Shown here: piece by piece, positions 1 to 9,977 of the stretch
Layout of the letters: each line of letters begins with the position of its first letter
Position numbering within the stretch: position 1 is the first letter of the stretch
Source: an uncultured Anaerolineae bacterium
GTDB taxonomy: Bacteria > Chloroflexota > Anaerolineae > Promineifilales > Promineifilaceae
NCBI GenBank assembly: GCA_937943625.1
Contig: CALEAD010000034.1
Coordinates: forward strand, 40,950-104,949
Direction of reading: 5' to 3'
DNA: 64,000 nt
Notes under the pieces: generated by a model
Database searches by the model: none
The model's input: only the letters and a program-made list of their open reading frames with translations
What the model was told of the DNA's origin: nothing
Position numbers and translations under genes: made by a program

Positions 1-2
1 AC

Positions 3-42
3 ATTTTCATTTGTGGTGGTGTGCCACCGCTCATGAAATTTG
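3..42 (+). repeat. R2 intergenic repeat copy
   Basis: The stretch reads ATTTTCATTTGTGGTGG then TGTGCCACCGCTCATGA. The same string, nearly base for base, recurs around 12072-12110, and as reverse complement just upstream of smc around 3893-3930. GGTGGTGTGCCACC is an inner palindrome. The rest of the segment up to the smc stop (43-287) shows no gene, hairpin terminator or other feature I can support. Confidence 0.75.
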
Positions 43-287
43 GTGTAGCATGATTTGCCAGATCGCGTTAGAGCGCCAGAGCTCAGCGCAAATTTCGCCA
101 GCCCCCAGTAATAATTGTCCTTTTGACACAATATCAACGTCCATATTGTACCTGAAAAGCAGGAATAAAAAATACGGGAAATTCTATCACGATGGGCATA
201 TGCGATTGTGGCGATTGTTGCCGCCAATGCGCTTCCTGCACCCGGCACCCGCAAGGGGCCAAAATGGCTGAAGAACCAGGGATGCCT

Positions 288-3200
288 TCAGGCGTTTGCC
301 TGTGCGGTTTGTTTTAGATATTCCTCTGGCTTAATGGAAATGCTCTGGCTGGCGCTGTCTGCGCCCATGCTGATTCCGTAGATCGTTTGCGCTGCCTGCA
401 CCGTGCCGCGATTGTGCGTGATGACGATGAACTGTGTTTGCAGGCTCAGCTCGCGCAGCAGCTCGCGGAAGCGATTGACGTTGGCTTCGTCTAGCGCCGC
501 GTCTACTTCATCCAGCACGCAGAAGGGGGTGGGGGAGACTTTGAGCAGGCTAAAGATGAGGGCAACGGCCGTTAGCGAACGCTCCCCGCCAGAAAGCAGC
601 CCCAACCCCTGCTCGCGGCGATTGGGCAGGCGGGCAATAATGTCTACGCCGCTAATTGTCAGGTCGTCGGGGTCGGTCAGCACCAGCCGCGCCGCGCCCC
701 CGTTGAACAGTTGTGTAAAGGTCTGGCCAAACACCTGGTTTACCTTCTCTACCGTTTCGGCAAAGGCGGTGGAGGTCAATTTGTCTAATTCGGCAATCAC
801 TTCGCGCAACTGCTTTTCCGTCTGATTCAGGTCTTCCACCTGTTGTGTGAGGAAGTCGTATCGCTCCTGTGTGCTTTCGTACTCTGCTGGTGCATCGGGG
901 TTGATGGCGCCCATGCGCTGCATCTGTCCGCGATAGTGGTGAATGCTTTCTTCAATGTCGGGGGGCAGTTCGCTGACGACGGGGAGTTGGTCTACCACGT
1001 CGCTGATGGGCAGGGGGGTAGGGCCAGTTTGCGCTTCGTCGTAGACTAACGCCACGATGCCCAGGTCGGCCTTGATGCGCTCTTGCAGCCCTTCAATGTG
1101 GTTTTCTTCTTGTGAAAGGCGCACTTGTGCCTGTGTATATTGTGTTTCTAGCTCCAGAGCGCGGCGCTGTAGGGCCGTCATCTGTTCTTCCAGGCCGCGC
1201 ATTTCCTGGCGGTAGCTGTTGAGCGCTGTCTGTGCCGGTTCGAGCTGATTGGTCAGCTCTTCCAGGCGCTGTTGCTGGCGCTGGCGCTCGTTGTTTTCGT
1301 CGCCGGCTACAAACTGCTGTTGCTGCGCTTGTAAGCTGTTCTGGCGCTGACGCAGCCGCTCGAGCTGCGCTTCGACCTGTGCCAGCGTGGCGCGGCGACT
1401 GTCTACCACAGCCTGTCGGCCGGCGACAATGGTTTGCGCGGCGACGGCGCTTTGTTCCAGGTTCTGGCGTTGCTGGCTGGCCTCGGCGATGGGCAGCGCC
1501 GCTACCTGCTGCCGTGCCTCTAGTACGACTGTCTCCCCTTTTTCCACCTCGGCGCGCAACTGTGCCAATTCGGCTTCTGCCTGTTGCAAGCGCGCTTGCA
1601 GCCGTGCCTGTTCTTGCTGCTGCGCGGCTGTGCGTTGCCCCAGGTTTTCTTGCTGGCGCTGAAGAAAGCGCTGCTGCTGCTGTGCCCGTTCCAGGTTGTT
1701 TTGCGCCTGCGTGGCACGCTGTGTGGCCTCATTTTCCAGCCTGCCCAGGAGGCGCTCTTCTTCTTGTAGTGCATCTGCCTGCGCCTGCATGGCCTGAATG
1801 TGGGCGCCCAGGGCCTCTGCTGCTTGCTCGGCGGTGGCCAATGCCTGGCGCAGCCGCGCCAGTTCTGCCTGGCTTTGCCGCCATTCTGCTTCGCGCGCCA
1901 GCAGGTCGCTTTGGGCCTGACGGCCGTTCAGTTCTACCAGTCCCCCTGCATGAGCGACGAAACCATCCAGAGAAACGGCCGTTGCGCCAATGGGCAGGGT
2001 TTGCGCCAGGCGGTAGGCGGTTGTGGCATCTTGCACCAGCAGCACACGCCCCAGCAAAAGTTGTGCCAGCGGTGTGGCCTGCGGCTGGCAGGCGATCATT
2101 TGACTGGCCCAGTTGATGACGGCCGGATCCGGCGGCAGCGGCGGCGAGGGGGGCGGCTGCAAATCGGTCAGCACGGCGGCGCTGAGGGGACCACGCTGCC
2201 CGGCCAACAGTTGCCACAAATCGGCCGTTTCCGCCAGCAGTAGGGTGGACAGATGGGCGTGCAGGGCGGTGGCTACGGCCGTTTCCAGTTCCGGGGGAAT
2301 GGTGAGAAATTGCGCCAGCCGTCCCAATGCAGCGGTATGGGCGCCCGCGCCGGCATTGCGCTGGCGCAAGCGTGCCAACATTTCCAGGCGCGCCTCCAGC
2401 CGCGCGACCTCTTTTTGTTGTGACATCAGCGCCTGGTTTTGCTCTTTGGCCTGGCGGCGCAGTTGCTGCAACTGCTGAACGAGCGCCTGCCGCTCAGCTT
2501 GCGCCGCATGTCGTTTTGCGCGCAATTCGTCTGTAGTTTGCCTGGCAGCGGCAACGGCCGTTTGCAGCTTTGTCATTTGCGCGGCCAGGGTTTCTAATTC
2601 GGCCGTCAGGCGTTGCGCTTCAGCGCCGGTGTCGCTGCTGGCGATATGCTGCGCCTCTTGCAGCCGCTCCTGAAGCTGCGCCAATTGTCCTTCAGCCTGT
2701 GCCAGCCGGTTTTGCGCAGCGCGCTGGCGTAGTTCTGCTTCTCTGGCGACCTGCTGGCGGCGCTCAATCTCTGCCTGCTGCGCCTGAAAGCTGGCCTGGA
2801 AGCTGTGCAGGCTGGCCTGGCTTTCTTGCCAGGCGGCCTGGGCGCTGTGTAACGCTTGCGTGGCCTGTTCTAGTTCGGCGGCGGCCGTTGTGCGCTGCTG
2901 CTCCAGCAGTGCCATTTCCTGGGCAACTTCTGCCAGTTGGCGTTGCAACGATTGGCGGCGCTCTTGCAGGATAGCGGCTTCACGTTGCGCGCGCTCTAAC
3001 CGGTCGCGCAGGTCGTCGCGCTGGCTTTGCAGCTCTGTCACCTGCTGCTGGCGGCGATTGATGCGCTGACGCAGGTCGGCCATGTTGCTTTGCAGTACCA
3101 GGAGCTGTTGACGGCTTTCTTGCCAGGTGCGTTCGGTGGCAACGGCCGTTTGCCGCGCCTGCCGCAATTTTCTTTTTGCCTGTTCCCAGCGATAGCCATA

Positions 3201-3887
3201 CCAGATGCGTAAAAGGTGGCGCAAATCGGCCATGACCTGCTCGTAGTTGCGCGCGCGTGTAGCCTGCCGCTTTAGCGAGACCAGGCGCGGCTGAATCTCT
3301 GCCAGAATGTCGTGCACACGCTGTAAGTTGCGCTGCGTCTCTTCTAGTTGGCGCAGCGTGCTGGCGCGTTTGAGCTTGTAATGGTTGATGCCGGCCGCTT
3401 CCTCAAACAGGGCACGGCGCTCTTCGGCGCGCAGCGAAAGCGCCTGGTCAATCAACCCCTGGCCAATGATGGTGTAGGTGCGCTCGGCTAAGCCGCTGGT
3501 TGCCAGCAGGTCGGTTAGGTCTTTCAGGCGCACTTTTTGGCCGTTGATCAGATATTCGTTTTCACCGGAGCGGTAGGCGCGACGGCCGATTTCCACCTCG
3601 GTGTATTCGATGGGCAGCCAGCCATCGCTGTTGTCTAGGGTAAGCGTGACCTGTGCCATGCCCGCGCGGGCGCGCTTTTCGCTGCCGGCAAAGATCATGT
3701 CAGTTGTGCGCTTGCCCCGCAGGGCGCTATGGCTTTGCTCGCCCAGCACCCAGCGCAAGGCGTCGGCGATGTTGCTTTTGCCGCTGCCATTTGGCCCCAC
3801 GATGGCGGTGATGCCGTCATCAAAGTAGAACTCTGATCTGCTGGCGAAAGTTTTGTACCCTTGCAGGGTGAGGCGGGTGAGTTTCAT
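288..3887 (-). CDS. smc: chromosome segregation ATPase SMC
   Basis: Structural maintenance of chromosomes protein, the core ATPase of bacterial condensin. It forms V-shaped dimers with ScpA/ScpB and organises and segregates the nucleoid. The N-terminus carries the Walker A motif GPNGSGKS in the usual SMC context (QGYKTFASR, then RWVLGEQ). A long Q/E/R-rich coiled coil follows, a hinge-like globular segment lies around residues 520-690, and a second coiled coil leads to the signature [11 protein letters not shown] and Walker [14 protein letters not shown] near the C-terminus. About 1,200 residues is normal for the family. Start choice: the frame is open to 3911, but those first codons (MPPF) come from an R2 repeat. 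Family alignment favours [12 protein letters not shown] at 3887; MKSLMKL at 3899 is possible. No scpA or scpB is in the window. Low-complexity antisense frames over this gene are shadows. Confidence 0.96.
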   Translation of the reverse strand: MKLTRLTLQGYKTFASRSEFYFDDGITAIVGPNGSGKSNIADALRWVLGEQSHSALRGKRTTDMIFAGSEKRARAGMAQVTLTLDNSDGWLPIEYTEVEIGRRAYRSGENEYLINGQKVRLKDLTDLLATSGLAERTYTIIGQGLIDQALSLRAEERRALFEEAAGINHYKLKRASTLRQLEETQRNLQRVHDILAEIQPRLVSLKRQATRARNYEQVMADLRHLLRIWYGYRWEQAKRKLRQARQTAVATERTWQESRQQLLVLQSNMADLRQRINRRQQQVTELQSQRDDLRDRLERAQREAAILQERRQSLQRQLAEVAQEMALLEQQRTTAAAELEQATQALHSAQAAWQESQASLHSFQASFQAQQAEIERRQQVAREAELRQRAAQNRLAQAEGQLAQLQERLQEAQHIASSDTGAEAQRLTAELETLAAQMTKLQTAVAAARQTTDELRAKRHAAQAERQALVQQLQQLRRQAKEQNQALMSQQKEVARLEARLEMLARLRQRNAGAGAHTAALGRLAQFLTIPPELETAVATALHAHLSTLLLAETADLWQLLAGQRGPLSAAVLTDLQPPPSPPLPPDPAVINWASQMIACQPQATPLAQLLLGRVLLVQDATTAYRLAQTLPIGATAVSLDGFVAHAGGLVELNGRQAQSDLLAREAEWRQSQAELARLRQALATAEQAAEALGAHIQAMQAQADALQEEERLLGRLENEATQRATQAQNNLERAQQQQRFLQRQQENLGQRTAAQQQEQARLQARLQQAEAELAQLRAEVEKGETVVLEARQQVAALPIAEASQQRQNLEQSAVAAQTIVAGRQAVVDSRRATLAQVEAQLERLRQRQNSLQAQQQQFVAGDENNERQRQQQRLEELTNQLEPAQTALNSYRQEMRGLEEQMTALQRRALELETQYTQAQVRLSQEENHIEGLQERIKADLGIVALVYDEAQTGPTPLPISDVVDQLPVVSELPPDIEESIHHYRGQMQRMGAINPDAPAEYESTQERYDFLTQQVEDLNQTEKQLREVIAELDKLTSTAFAETVEKVNQVFGQTFTQLFNGGAARLVLTDPDDLTISGVDIIARLPNRREQGLGLLSGGERSLTAVALIFSLLKVSPTPFCVLDEVDAALDEANVNRFRELLRELSLQTQFIVITHNRGTVQAAQTIYGISMGADSASQSISIKPEEYLKQTAQANA

Positions 3888-3892
3888 AAGCG

Positions 3893-3960
3893 ATTTCATG
3901 AAAGGTGGCACACCACCAGGAATGAAAACGTAACACAGGTTCCATTTACAAGGTAGAACG
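3893..3960 (-). repeat. R2 repeat copy overlapping the smc start region
   Basis: On the minus strand this reads CTACCTTGTAAATGGAACC, then TGTGTTACGTTTTCATTCC, then TGGTGGTGTGCCACC and a terminal TCATGA. It matches the copy at 12049-12112 over about 60 bases. The repeat runs into the first potential codons of smc, so it forms the gene's 5' leader. Confidence 0.75.
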
Positions 3961-3961
3961 C

Positions 3962-4030
3962 AGTTTTCGGTCAGCAGTCGGCGGTCGGCAGTCGGTGCTC
4001 ATTTTCAAGGGAGAGATTGTAGACTGGAGA
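3962..4030 (+). repeat. R1 repeat copy with AAGGGAG end
   Basis: GGTCAGCAGTCGGCGGTCGG, a short spacer, then TCATTTTCAAGGGAGAGAT. This has the same architecture as R1 copies that sit directly before start codons elsewhere (5.4, 35.6, 51.9 and 57.1 kb), but here no gene starts downstream. The following AGACTGGAGA string recurs near 48.1 and 48.2 kb. Confidence 0.65.
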
Positions 4031-4036
4031 CTGCCG

Positions 4037-5236
4037 CTACCCACTAACCACAAATCCTTTCAAATAGGCAGATTCAGGAAAGGTGAGCAAGGTGGGGTGG
4101 TCTGGCCCCTGGCTGAGGTGGTAGAGGATTTGCGCCGGGCGCTGCGCGTCCAGGGCGGCGGCAAAGAGAATTTTTTGGAAGAGATCGGTGCTGATAAGGC
4201 CGGAGCAGGAAAAGGTGGCCAGCAGCCCGCCAGGGCGCAGCAAGCGCAACGCCAGCCAGTTCAGGTCTTTGTAGCCGCGCGCGGCGCGCTCTACGTCGCG
4301 CTGGCTTTGGGCAAATTTGGGCGGGTCGAGGATGATCAGATCGAATTGACGGCCGTTGTCGCGATAGTGGCGCAATACCTGAAACGCGTCCCCCAGCAGG
4401 TAGGTGTCTTCCGGCCGCTCCAGGTCGTTGAGTGCCAGATTGCGTTCCGCCTGCGTCAGCGCAGATGCGGAGGTGTCTACGTTCGTGATGGGGCCGGCGC
4501 CGTGCGCGGCGGCGTAGACAGAAAAGCCGCCGGTGTAGGCAAAGACGTTCAAGATTTCTTTGCCGGCGACAAAGTGCGGCTGACAGACGAGTGTGCGGTT
4601 GTGGCGCTGATCCAGGTAGAAGCCGGTTTTGTGCCCTTCGTACAGATTGACGCCAAAGAGACGGCCGTTTTCCTGAATGATTAGCTCCTCTGGCGGGGGC
4701 GCGCCCCACAGCAGGCCGCTGTGCCGGGGTAGCCCCTCTTTCAGCCGCGCGTCCGTGTCCGAGCGTTCCCAAATGCTGACTGGTTGTAGCAGGTCAGCCA
4801 GCAGGCGGGCAAGCTGCTCTTTGCGTTGCGCGATGCCTGCGGTCAGGCATTGCATTACCAGGTAATTGCCGTAACGGTCTACAATCAGGCCGGGCAGCCC
4901 ATCTGATTCGGCATAAATGAGGCGGTAGGCAGTGGTGGCAGGAAGCAACTGGAGTCGGGAGCGGTTGTGGATGGCCTGCACCAGACGCTGTTGCCAGAAG
5001 GTGTCGTCAATAGGGGTTTCTTCCCAGGTGAGAATGCGCGCCTGGATTTGCGAGCGGGGGTTGAAGGTGGCGCGCGCCAAGAAACGGCCGTTGGCGTCTG
5101 CCACATCCACCACGTCACCGGGAGCCGCGTTGCCGCTAATGCGCGCAATTGCCCCGGAGAAAACCCAGGGGTGGCGCTGGAGCACGGGCTTTTCGCGCCC
5201 GGCTTTTAGCATCAGGGTGGCGGTTGCCTTTGTCAT
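4037..5236 (-). CDS. RlmI-like class I SAM-dependent RNA methyltransferase
   Basis: A 399-residue protein of the RlmI/YccW type: an N-terminal PUA RNA-binding domain (about residues 5-80, with VFSGAIARI) followed by an EEHEE segment and a Rossmann methyltransferase domain. Motif I is in ILNVFAYTGGFSVYAAAHGA and motif IV is the family hallmark LDPPKFA, which is expected to position the target base. In Escherichia coli RlmI makes m5C1962 in 23S rRNA. Family membership is clear, but whether the target is the same here is an inference. The length is typical. The gene is transcribed away from the divergent hydrolase-ligase gene and has no operon partner. Confidence 0.88.
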   Translation of the reverse strand: MTKATATLMLKAGREKPVLQRHPWVFSGAIARISGNAAPGDVVDVADANGRFLARATFNPRSQIQARILTWEETPIDDTFWQQRLVQAIHNRSRLQLLPATTAYRLIYAESDGLPGLIVDRYGNYLVMQCLTAGIAQRKEQLARLLADLLQPVSIWERSDTDARLKEGLPRHSGLLWGAPPPEELIIQENGRLFGVNLYEGHKTGFYLDQRHNRTLVCQPHFVAGKEILNVFAYTGGFSVYAAAHGAGPITNVDTSASALTQAERNLALNDLERPEDTYLLGDAFQVLRHYRDNGRQFDLIILDPPKFAQSQRDVERAARGYKDLNWLALRLLRPGGLLATFSCSGLISTDLFQKILFAAALDAQRPAQILYHLSQGPDHPTLLTFPESAYLKGFVVSG

Positions 5237-5387
5237 AGGGGATGGAGTTTAGCATTAGCGGCAGTGTGGGGCAATGCGGCCGTTTGTGAGTTTGTGATTG
5301 TTTGCTGCGCAAAGGTGACAAAGAGGGGTGGAGACCGTAAAATGTGGCGAAAGATAGAAGTGTGGCACAGGTTAGCGGTTGGTGGTC

Positions 5388-5418
5388 AGCCGTCCGCGGC
5401 CATTTTCGAGGGAGACGT
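5388..5418 (+). repeat. R1 repeat copy supplying the ribosome binding site
   Basis: TCAGCCGTCCGCGGCCATTT followed by TCGAGGGAGACGTGT and the ATG at 5421. The GAGGGAG lies at normal Shine-Dalgarno distance. The layout repeats at the starts near 35568, 51881 and 57072. Confidence 0.65.
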
Positions 5419-5420
5419 GT

Positions 5421-7946
5421 ATGAGAAAGAAGCTGCTCGGCGTCAAGCGGCGGGAAATTCTGTTTGATTATGACCTGTACCGGCACCGTGTGCCTATCCC
5501 TGGGGTGGTCGGGGCGCATCTGAGCGTGCTGGATTTATGGCCAGAGGGGGCTGAGCGCACGATTTTCTTTTTGCACGGCTATGCAGGCGTGCTGGAGTCT
5601 TGGGAGTTTCAGATTAACCATTTCGCCAGCAATAATTATCGTGTGATTGCCCCAGACTTGCGTGGGCATGGGCAAAGTGATGCGCCTTATACGCGCTACA
5701 CGATGGATGAGCTGGTGGCTGATATCTATGAGATCACGCAGAAGCTGGAGCTACCAGAGAAGTTTGTCCTGGTAGCGCATTCGTTTGGCGGCTCAATTGC
5801 CGTGGAGTATGCCAATGCGTACCCGCAACAGTTGGAAAAGCTGGTGCTGATTGCCACAGCAGGCGAATATCCGCTGCCGCGCTTTGCCCGTTTGCTGCTT
5901 AAGCTGCCCCTGGCCTGGCTACGGCCGTTTTGGAAATACCGCCGTCGTTGGGATGCGGAACTGCACGTGATGAAGCGGATGATGGTCAACAACGTCAGCG
6001 TCTGGCAAGGCTGGTCGTTGATGCGCAACATCACAACGCCCACCCTCGTTATCACCGGCGAGCGCGACAACTATTTCCCGCGCCGCGTGTTCGAGGATGT
6101 GGGCAAGATGATCCCTGATGCGGAGGTGATTGACGTGGGGTCGGCCAAGCACAAGGTGCAGCTAGAGCGGCACCGGGCCGTCACCCGCGCAATTGAGCGC
6201 TTTGTGGAAGGGCGGCAGCACTCCTGGCGCGACGCCATCAGCCAGGACAACCCGCTGCGCAGCCGCATCTGGCTGAAGAGTTATAGCCCCGGCACGCCCA
6301 TTTCGATCCCGATCCCGAAACGGCCGTTGCCCGATTTTCTGCAAAGCGCGGCCGACTGGCTGCCCCGGCGCAAAGCCATTCACTTTTACGGCACAGACAT
6401 TACCTATAAAGAGCTAAACGAGCAGGTGAACCAGATGAGCCACGTGCTGCACGGGTTAGGGGTGCGCCCCGGCGATCGCGTGATGATTATCCTGCCCAAC
6501 ATGCCGCAGATGGTGGTGGCCGTTTACGGCGTGCTGCGTACCGGTGGCATTGTGGTGCTACCCAACGCCGAGGCGGATGCCCTGACCATCATTCGTCAGG
6601 TGCGCGAAAGCCAGCCCAAGGTGCTGGTGACGGTGCGTAGTTTTAGTGAACTGGCGCGCGCCATCAAGAAGCATTGCAAGCTGGAAGAGTTTATTTTTGC
6701 CGATTTGCGCACGGCCGTTTCTCAGGCCGTCTACGAAAAACTCATTGCCCGCTTTGGTATCGCCGGAGACGAAGAACAGCACAAAGCGGTGGCGCGCGAG
6801 CTGGGGCAGCGCATGTTCACCGTGTTACAAGATGCGCCCACCACGCCGCTGGACATCCCCGTGCGTTCAGATGACCTGGCAGCCATTATTTACACCAGCG
6901 GCACAACCGGCGAACCGCGTGGCGTGACCCTCTCGCACGCTAACCTGGTGGCCAATACCCTGCAAACCCGCCACTGGATACCCGACCTGAAGTATGGCGA
7001 AGAGGTTTTCCTCTGTGTGGTGCCGCTGTTGCACAGCTACGGCTTTCTCACGGCCATGAGCGTGCCCATTGCTCTGGGGGCAACGCTGGTGATGCTGCCC
7101 GTTTTTGAGACAGAGCAAGTGTTGGCGCACATCCGCGACCACAAGGTGACGATGTTCCCTGGCGTTCCCTCGATGTACGTGGCCATCAATCAGGCGGAAA
7201 ACGTGCGCGAGTATGGCCTCTCTTCTGTCAAGGCGTGCATCAGCGGGGCGGCGCCACTGCCGATTGAGGTGCAGGAGGCGTTCGAGAAGCTGAGTCACGG
7301 CCGTTTGGTAGAAGGATATGGCCTGACCGAAGCCTCGCCCGTCACCCATGCCAATCCGCTCTATGGGCTGCGCAAGCCCGGCTCCATTGGCGTGCCCTTG
7401 CCCAACACCGACGCCAAAATCATTGATCTGGTAACGGGTGAAGATGTGCCGGTTGGTCAGATCGGTGAGCTGTTGGTGCGCGGCCCCCAGGTAATGCAGG
7501 GGTACTGGCAACCGGAAGGCACACTCGACAACAGCATTGTGCTGGACGATGGCTGGTTGGACACTGGTGACGTGGCCGTGCAAGACAGCGACGGCTACTT
7601 CCGCATCATCAGCCGCAAAAAAGATACCATTGTTTTCGGCGAGTACACCGTCTTTCCCCGCGATGTGGAAGAAGTGTTGTATGAGAACCCGCGCGTCATG
7701 GAGGTGGCCGTCGTAGGCGTGGGCAAGGCGGGCGAAGGGCAGAAGGTCAAGGCGTTTGTTGTGCCCCGGCCCGGCGCGAATTTGACCAAAGAAGAGCTGT
7801 TAGACCTGTGCCGTCGTCGCCTGGAGCCTTACGCCGTGCCCTGGGATATTGAGTTTCGTCACGAGCTGCCGAAGTCGTTTATTGGCAAGGTGCTGCGCCG
7901 CCTGTTAGTGGTAGAAGATGGGGTGCAGGAGGGGGCCGGATTATAG
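5421..7946 (+). CDS. alpha/beta hydrolase fused to acyl-CoA synthetase (AMP-forming)
   Basis: An 841-residue two-domain enzyme. Residues about 40-265 are an alpha/beta hydrolase with the nucleophile elbow LVAHSFGGS and an oxyanion segment FFLHGYAG; a C-terminal histidine is plausible in GSAKHKVQLERH. Residues about 320-840 are an adenylate-forming acyl-CoA ligase: P-loop-like IIYTSGTTGEPRG, A5 motif YGLTEASP, A7 WLDTGDVA, A8 hinge region RKKDTIVFGEYTVFPRDVE and the A10 lysine in FIGKVLRR. Start: ATG 5421 is preceded by GAGGGAG. The frame is open upstream to 5379, but that part is R1 repeat sequence. The substrate cannot be read from the sequence. The fusion suggests hydrolysis of an ester or thioester followed by re-activation of the acid to a CoA thioester. 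PHA-type genes lie about 3 kb away. Confidence 0.85.
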   Translation: MRKKLLGVKRREILFDYDLYRHRVPIPGVVGAHLSVLDLWPEGAERTIFFLHGYAGVLESWEFQINHFASNNYRVIAPDLRGHGQSDAPYTRYTMDELVADIYEITQKLELPEKFVLVAHSFGGSIAVEYANAYPQQLEKLVLIATAGEYPLPRFARLLLKLPLAWLRPFWKYRRRWDAELHVMKRMMVNNVSVWQGWSLMRNITTPTLVITGERDNYFPRRVFEDVGKMIPDAEVIDVGSAKHKVQLERHRAVTRAIERFVEGRQHSWRDAISQDNPLRSRIWLKSYSPGTPISIPIPKRPLPDFLQSAADWLPRRKAIHFYGTDITYKELNEQVNQMSHVLHGLGVRPGDRVMIILPNMPQMVVAVYGVLRTGGIVVLPNAEADALTIIRQVRESQPKVLVTVRSFSELARAIKKHCKLEEFIFADLRTAVSQAVYEKLIARFGIAGDEEQHKAVARELGQRMFTVLQDAPTTPLDIPVRSDDLAAIIYTSGTTGEPRGVTLSHANLVANTLQTRHWIPDLKYGEEVFLCVVPLLHSYGFLTAMSVPIALGATLVMLPVFETEQVLAHIRDHKVTMFPGVPSMYVAINQAENVREYGLSSVKACISGAAPLPIEVQEAFEKLSHGRLVEGYGLTEASPVTHANPLYGLRKPGSIGVPLPNTDAKIIDLVTGEDVPVGQIGELLVRGPQVMQGYWQPEGTLDNSIVLDDGWLDTGDVAVQDSDGYFRIISRKKDTIVFGEYTVFPRDVEEVLYENPRVMEVAVVGVGKAGEGQKVKAFVVPRPGANLTKEELLDLCRRRLEPYAVPWDIEFRHELPKSFIGKVLRRLLVVEDGVQEGAGL

Positions 7947-7977
7947 TTCACGGTGCGCTTTAGCAAGATGCTTTGTT

Positions 7978-8075
7978 TTTCGACTGCCGACGGCCGACCG
8001 CCCATCACTGGCCAAATTGAGGTCACCGGTCAGTGGCTGACGGTCAAATGGTAAAGATCGCTTGAACCAGGCCCA
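7978..8075 (+). repeat. composite R1-R3 intergenic repeat
   Basis: CGACTGCCGACGGCCGACCG then CCCATCACTGGCCAAATTGA, a GGTCA-rich stretch, and GGTCAAATGGTAAAGATCGC leading to TTGAACCAGGCCCAAAAAGT. The CCCATCACTGGC block and the GTAAAGATCGCTTGAA block also occur in the same order at about 23960-24035. The copy ends a few bases before the deacetylase ATG. Confidence 0.7.
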
Positions 8076-8081
8076 AAAAGT

Positions 8082-8798
8082 ATGACTCGATTGATTAAAC
8101 GTTTATTGGTTGTTTTGAGTGCGGCGGGCAGTATCGCCGCTGTGGGCTTTTTCTTTTGGCCGCTGGTTTTTTCGCGCCTGTTGGAGCAAACCACCTCGGA
8201 TGAGGTGCTGTTCCATGTGGATACAGAGGAAAAGGTCATCGCGCTGACGATTGATGATGCGCCACATGCGCAGTTAACACCACAGATTTTGGATGTATTG
8301 GTTAAACACCATGTGCCGGCCACCTTTTTTGTGATTGGTAGCCACGTGCCGGGCAATGAAGCGTTGCTGCGCCGCATGGTGCGTGAGGGGCATGAACTGG
8401 GTAATCATCTGATGACCGATGAGCGCAGCGTGGCCCTGGAACCGGCAGAATTGGCCTGGCAGTTGGCTACCACGCATGAATTGCTGAGCGAGTTTGCGCG
8501 CGTGCGCTGGTTCCGCCCCGGTTCTGGCTTTTACACGAAGAAGATGCTGGCACAGATACGGCCGTATCACTATCGCGCTGTGGTGGGTTCCATCTATCCC
8601 TACGATGCCCACGTGCATTCCGTGGAGTTTGCCAGTAACTACATTCTCGGCAACGCACACCCCGGCGCGATTATCATTTTGCATGATGGTAGCCTGGAGC
8701 GGGAAGCAACGCCCGACATTTTGCGCCGCATCATTCCGGCGCTGCAACAGCGCGGCTATCGCTTTGTGACGCTGACCGGGTTGGTGAACGCTAACTAA
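8082..8798 (+). CDS. polysaccharide deacetylase (NodB homology domain)
   Basis: A 238-residue carbohydrate esterase family 4 type protein. An N-terminal hydrophobic segment (about residues 8-30) is a signal anchor, so the enzyme should face outward. Motif 1 is TIDDAP (consensus TFDDGP). Motif 2 is GNHLMTD, where the first histidine of the HxxxH metal pair is present but the second is replaced. Motif 3 is RWFRPGSGFY and the last motif is IILHDGS. The family removes N- or O-acetyl groups from peptidoglycan, chitin oligomers or other polysaccharides. The altered second metal ligand leaves catalytic competence open. It sits alone between two repeat-rich spacers. Confidence 0.85.
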   Translation: MTRLIKRLLVVLSAAGSIAAVGFFFWPLVFSRLLEQTTSDEVLFHVDTEEKVIALTIDDAPHAQLTPQILDVLVKHHVPATFFVIGSHVPGNEALLRRMVREGHELGNHLMTDERSVALEPAELAWQLATTHELLSEFARVRWFRPGSGFYTKKMLAQIRPYHYRAVVGSIYPYDAHVHSVEFASNYILGNAHPGAIIILHDGSLEREATPDILRRIIPALQQRGYRFVTLTGLVNAN

Positions 8799-8865
8799 TT
8801 TGACAATGTCACATTGCCGCTATGTTTGTGGGGTTCATTTGCTGGCTGGCGATAGCCGCTACGCA

Positions 8866-8936
8866 AGTTGGCCAATGAAGCTGCGCAAAAATAGGGCTTG
8901 ACAAAAGGCAAAAATCCTTACCTTGTAAGCGCTGGC
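8866..8936. repeat. R3 repeat copy
   Basis: GTTGGCCAATGAAGCTGCGC, AAAAATAGGGCTTGACAAAA, then GGCAAAAATCCTTACCTTGT and AAGC. This aligns along its whole length with 59492-59557, with only a few substitutions and small indels. A shorter form lies at 24012-24050. It includes TTGACA, but no properly spaced -10 follows. Confidence 0.75.
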
Positions 8937-9016
8937 CTTACTAAAATGTAACATTGTTGTACTAAGAGAAAGAGATTGGGAATTGGCCGATTCACGTGTG
9001 AGTGTATTTTGCCGCA

Positions 9017-9958
9017 ATGATTAAGTATTTACTGCGCCGGCTGTTTTTTTTGCTGCTGACGCTGCTGCTTACCTCGCTGATTGTGTTTGCCATCACGCAG
9101 CTTTTGCCAGGGGATGTGGCGCGCGCGGTGCTAGGGCGAGAAGCGGGGGAAGAGGCATTGGCTGCTTTTCGCGAAGCGTATGGCCTGAATGACCCGGCGC
9201 TGGTGCAGTACGGCCGTTGGCTGGCCAACTTTGTACGCGGTGATTGGGGAACCTCGCTCAGCACACGCACGGAAATCTTCCCTACAGTGATGCAGCGGCT
9301 GCGTAACTCTGCCATGCTGGCGCTGGTGACGCTGCTGCTGGCCGTGCCTCTGGCGCTGTTGCTGGGCGTAGTTGCGGGGCTGAACGAGGGGCGACTGGCG
9401 GATAACGTCATTAGCATTGCCTCGTTGGCAGTGGTGGGGCTGCCGGAGTTTGTCACCGGGCTGGTGCTGATTGAGCTGCTGTCGCGGCGCTGGCGACTGC
9501 TCCCCGCCAATTCCTCTATTCCCCTTAACGCCAGCTTTGCCGAGGCGCTGCCGATGCTGATTTTGCCGGCGCTGACGGCTACGCTGGTGTTGCTGGCTTA
9601 CATTGCGCGGCTGACGCGGGCAGGGGTGATTGAGGAGCTAAAACGGCCGTATGTGCGCACGGCCGTGCTCAAAGGGCTGCCCTGGCCGGTTGTTGTTGTC
9701 AGACATGTGCTGCGCAACGCCCTGCTGCCTACCATCACCGTCATTGCCATCAGCTTTGGCTGGCTGATCAGCGGGCTCATTGTGATTGAAAATGTGTATA
9801 ACTACCCGGGGATCGGCCGTTTGCTGGTGTTTGCCATTGACCGCCGCGACCTGCCTACGCTGCAAGCGGTGAGCATGATTACCGTGCTGGGCTTTGCGCT
9901 GGCTAACCTGGTAGCCGATTTGTTGTATGCAGCGCTAAACCCGCGCATTCGCCTCTGA
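9017..9958 (+). CDS. peptide/nickel-type ABC transporter permease (DppB-like)
   Basis: A 313-residue inner-membrane permease of the binding-protein-dependent family. The N-terminus MIKYLLRRLFFLLLTLLLTS is typical of DppB/OppB proteins, LPGDVARAVLGREA matches the conserved periplasmic segment, and RLTRAGVIEELKRPYVRTAV is the EAA-type cytoplasmic loop that contacts the ATPase. It normally works with a DppC-type permease, ATPases and a family 5 binding protein. None of these is adjacent, although a family 5 binding lipoprotein lies 8 kb away on the other strand. The start could also be GTG at 9002. No clear Shine-Dalgarno is visible for either. Confidence 0.88.
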   Translation: MIKYLLRRLFFLLLTLLLTSLIVFAITQLLPGDVARAVLGREAGEEALAAFREAYGLNDPALVQYGRWLANFVRGDWGTSLSTRTEIFPTVMQRLRNSAMLALVTLLLAVPLALLLGVVAGLNEGRLADNVISIASLAVVGLPEFVTGLVLIELLSRRWRLLPANSSIPLNASFAEALPMLILPALTATLVLLAYIARLTRAGVIEELKRPYVRTAVLKGLPWPVVVVRHVLRNALLPTITVIAISFGWLISGLIVIENVYNYPGIGRLLVFAIDRRDLPTLQAVSMITVLGFALANLVADLLYAALNPRIRL

Positions 9959-9977
9959 TTTTTCGGTTTCTTTTCGT

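Noticed and set aside
11..271. Possible small gene at the window start
   Set aside because: Its first codons lie in an R2 repeat, there is no ribosome binding site and no family resemblance.
1232..2116. Long plus-strand frame opposite smc (294 codons)
   Set aside because: It is antisense to the well-supported SMC coiled coil, has low-complexity Arg/Ala/Pro composition and no recognisable motif; a shadow of GC-rich codon bias.
8897..8936. TTGACA in R3 as a promoter for the permease
   Set aside because: The nearest -10-like hexamer is at the wrong spacing, and the same sequence lies in the 59.5 kb R3 copy where no gene follows.
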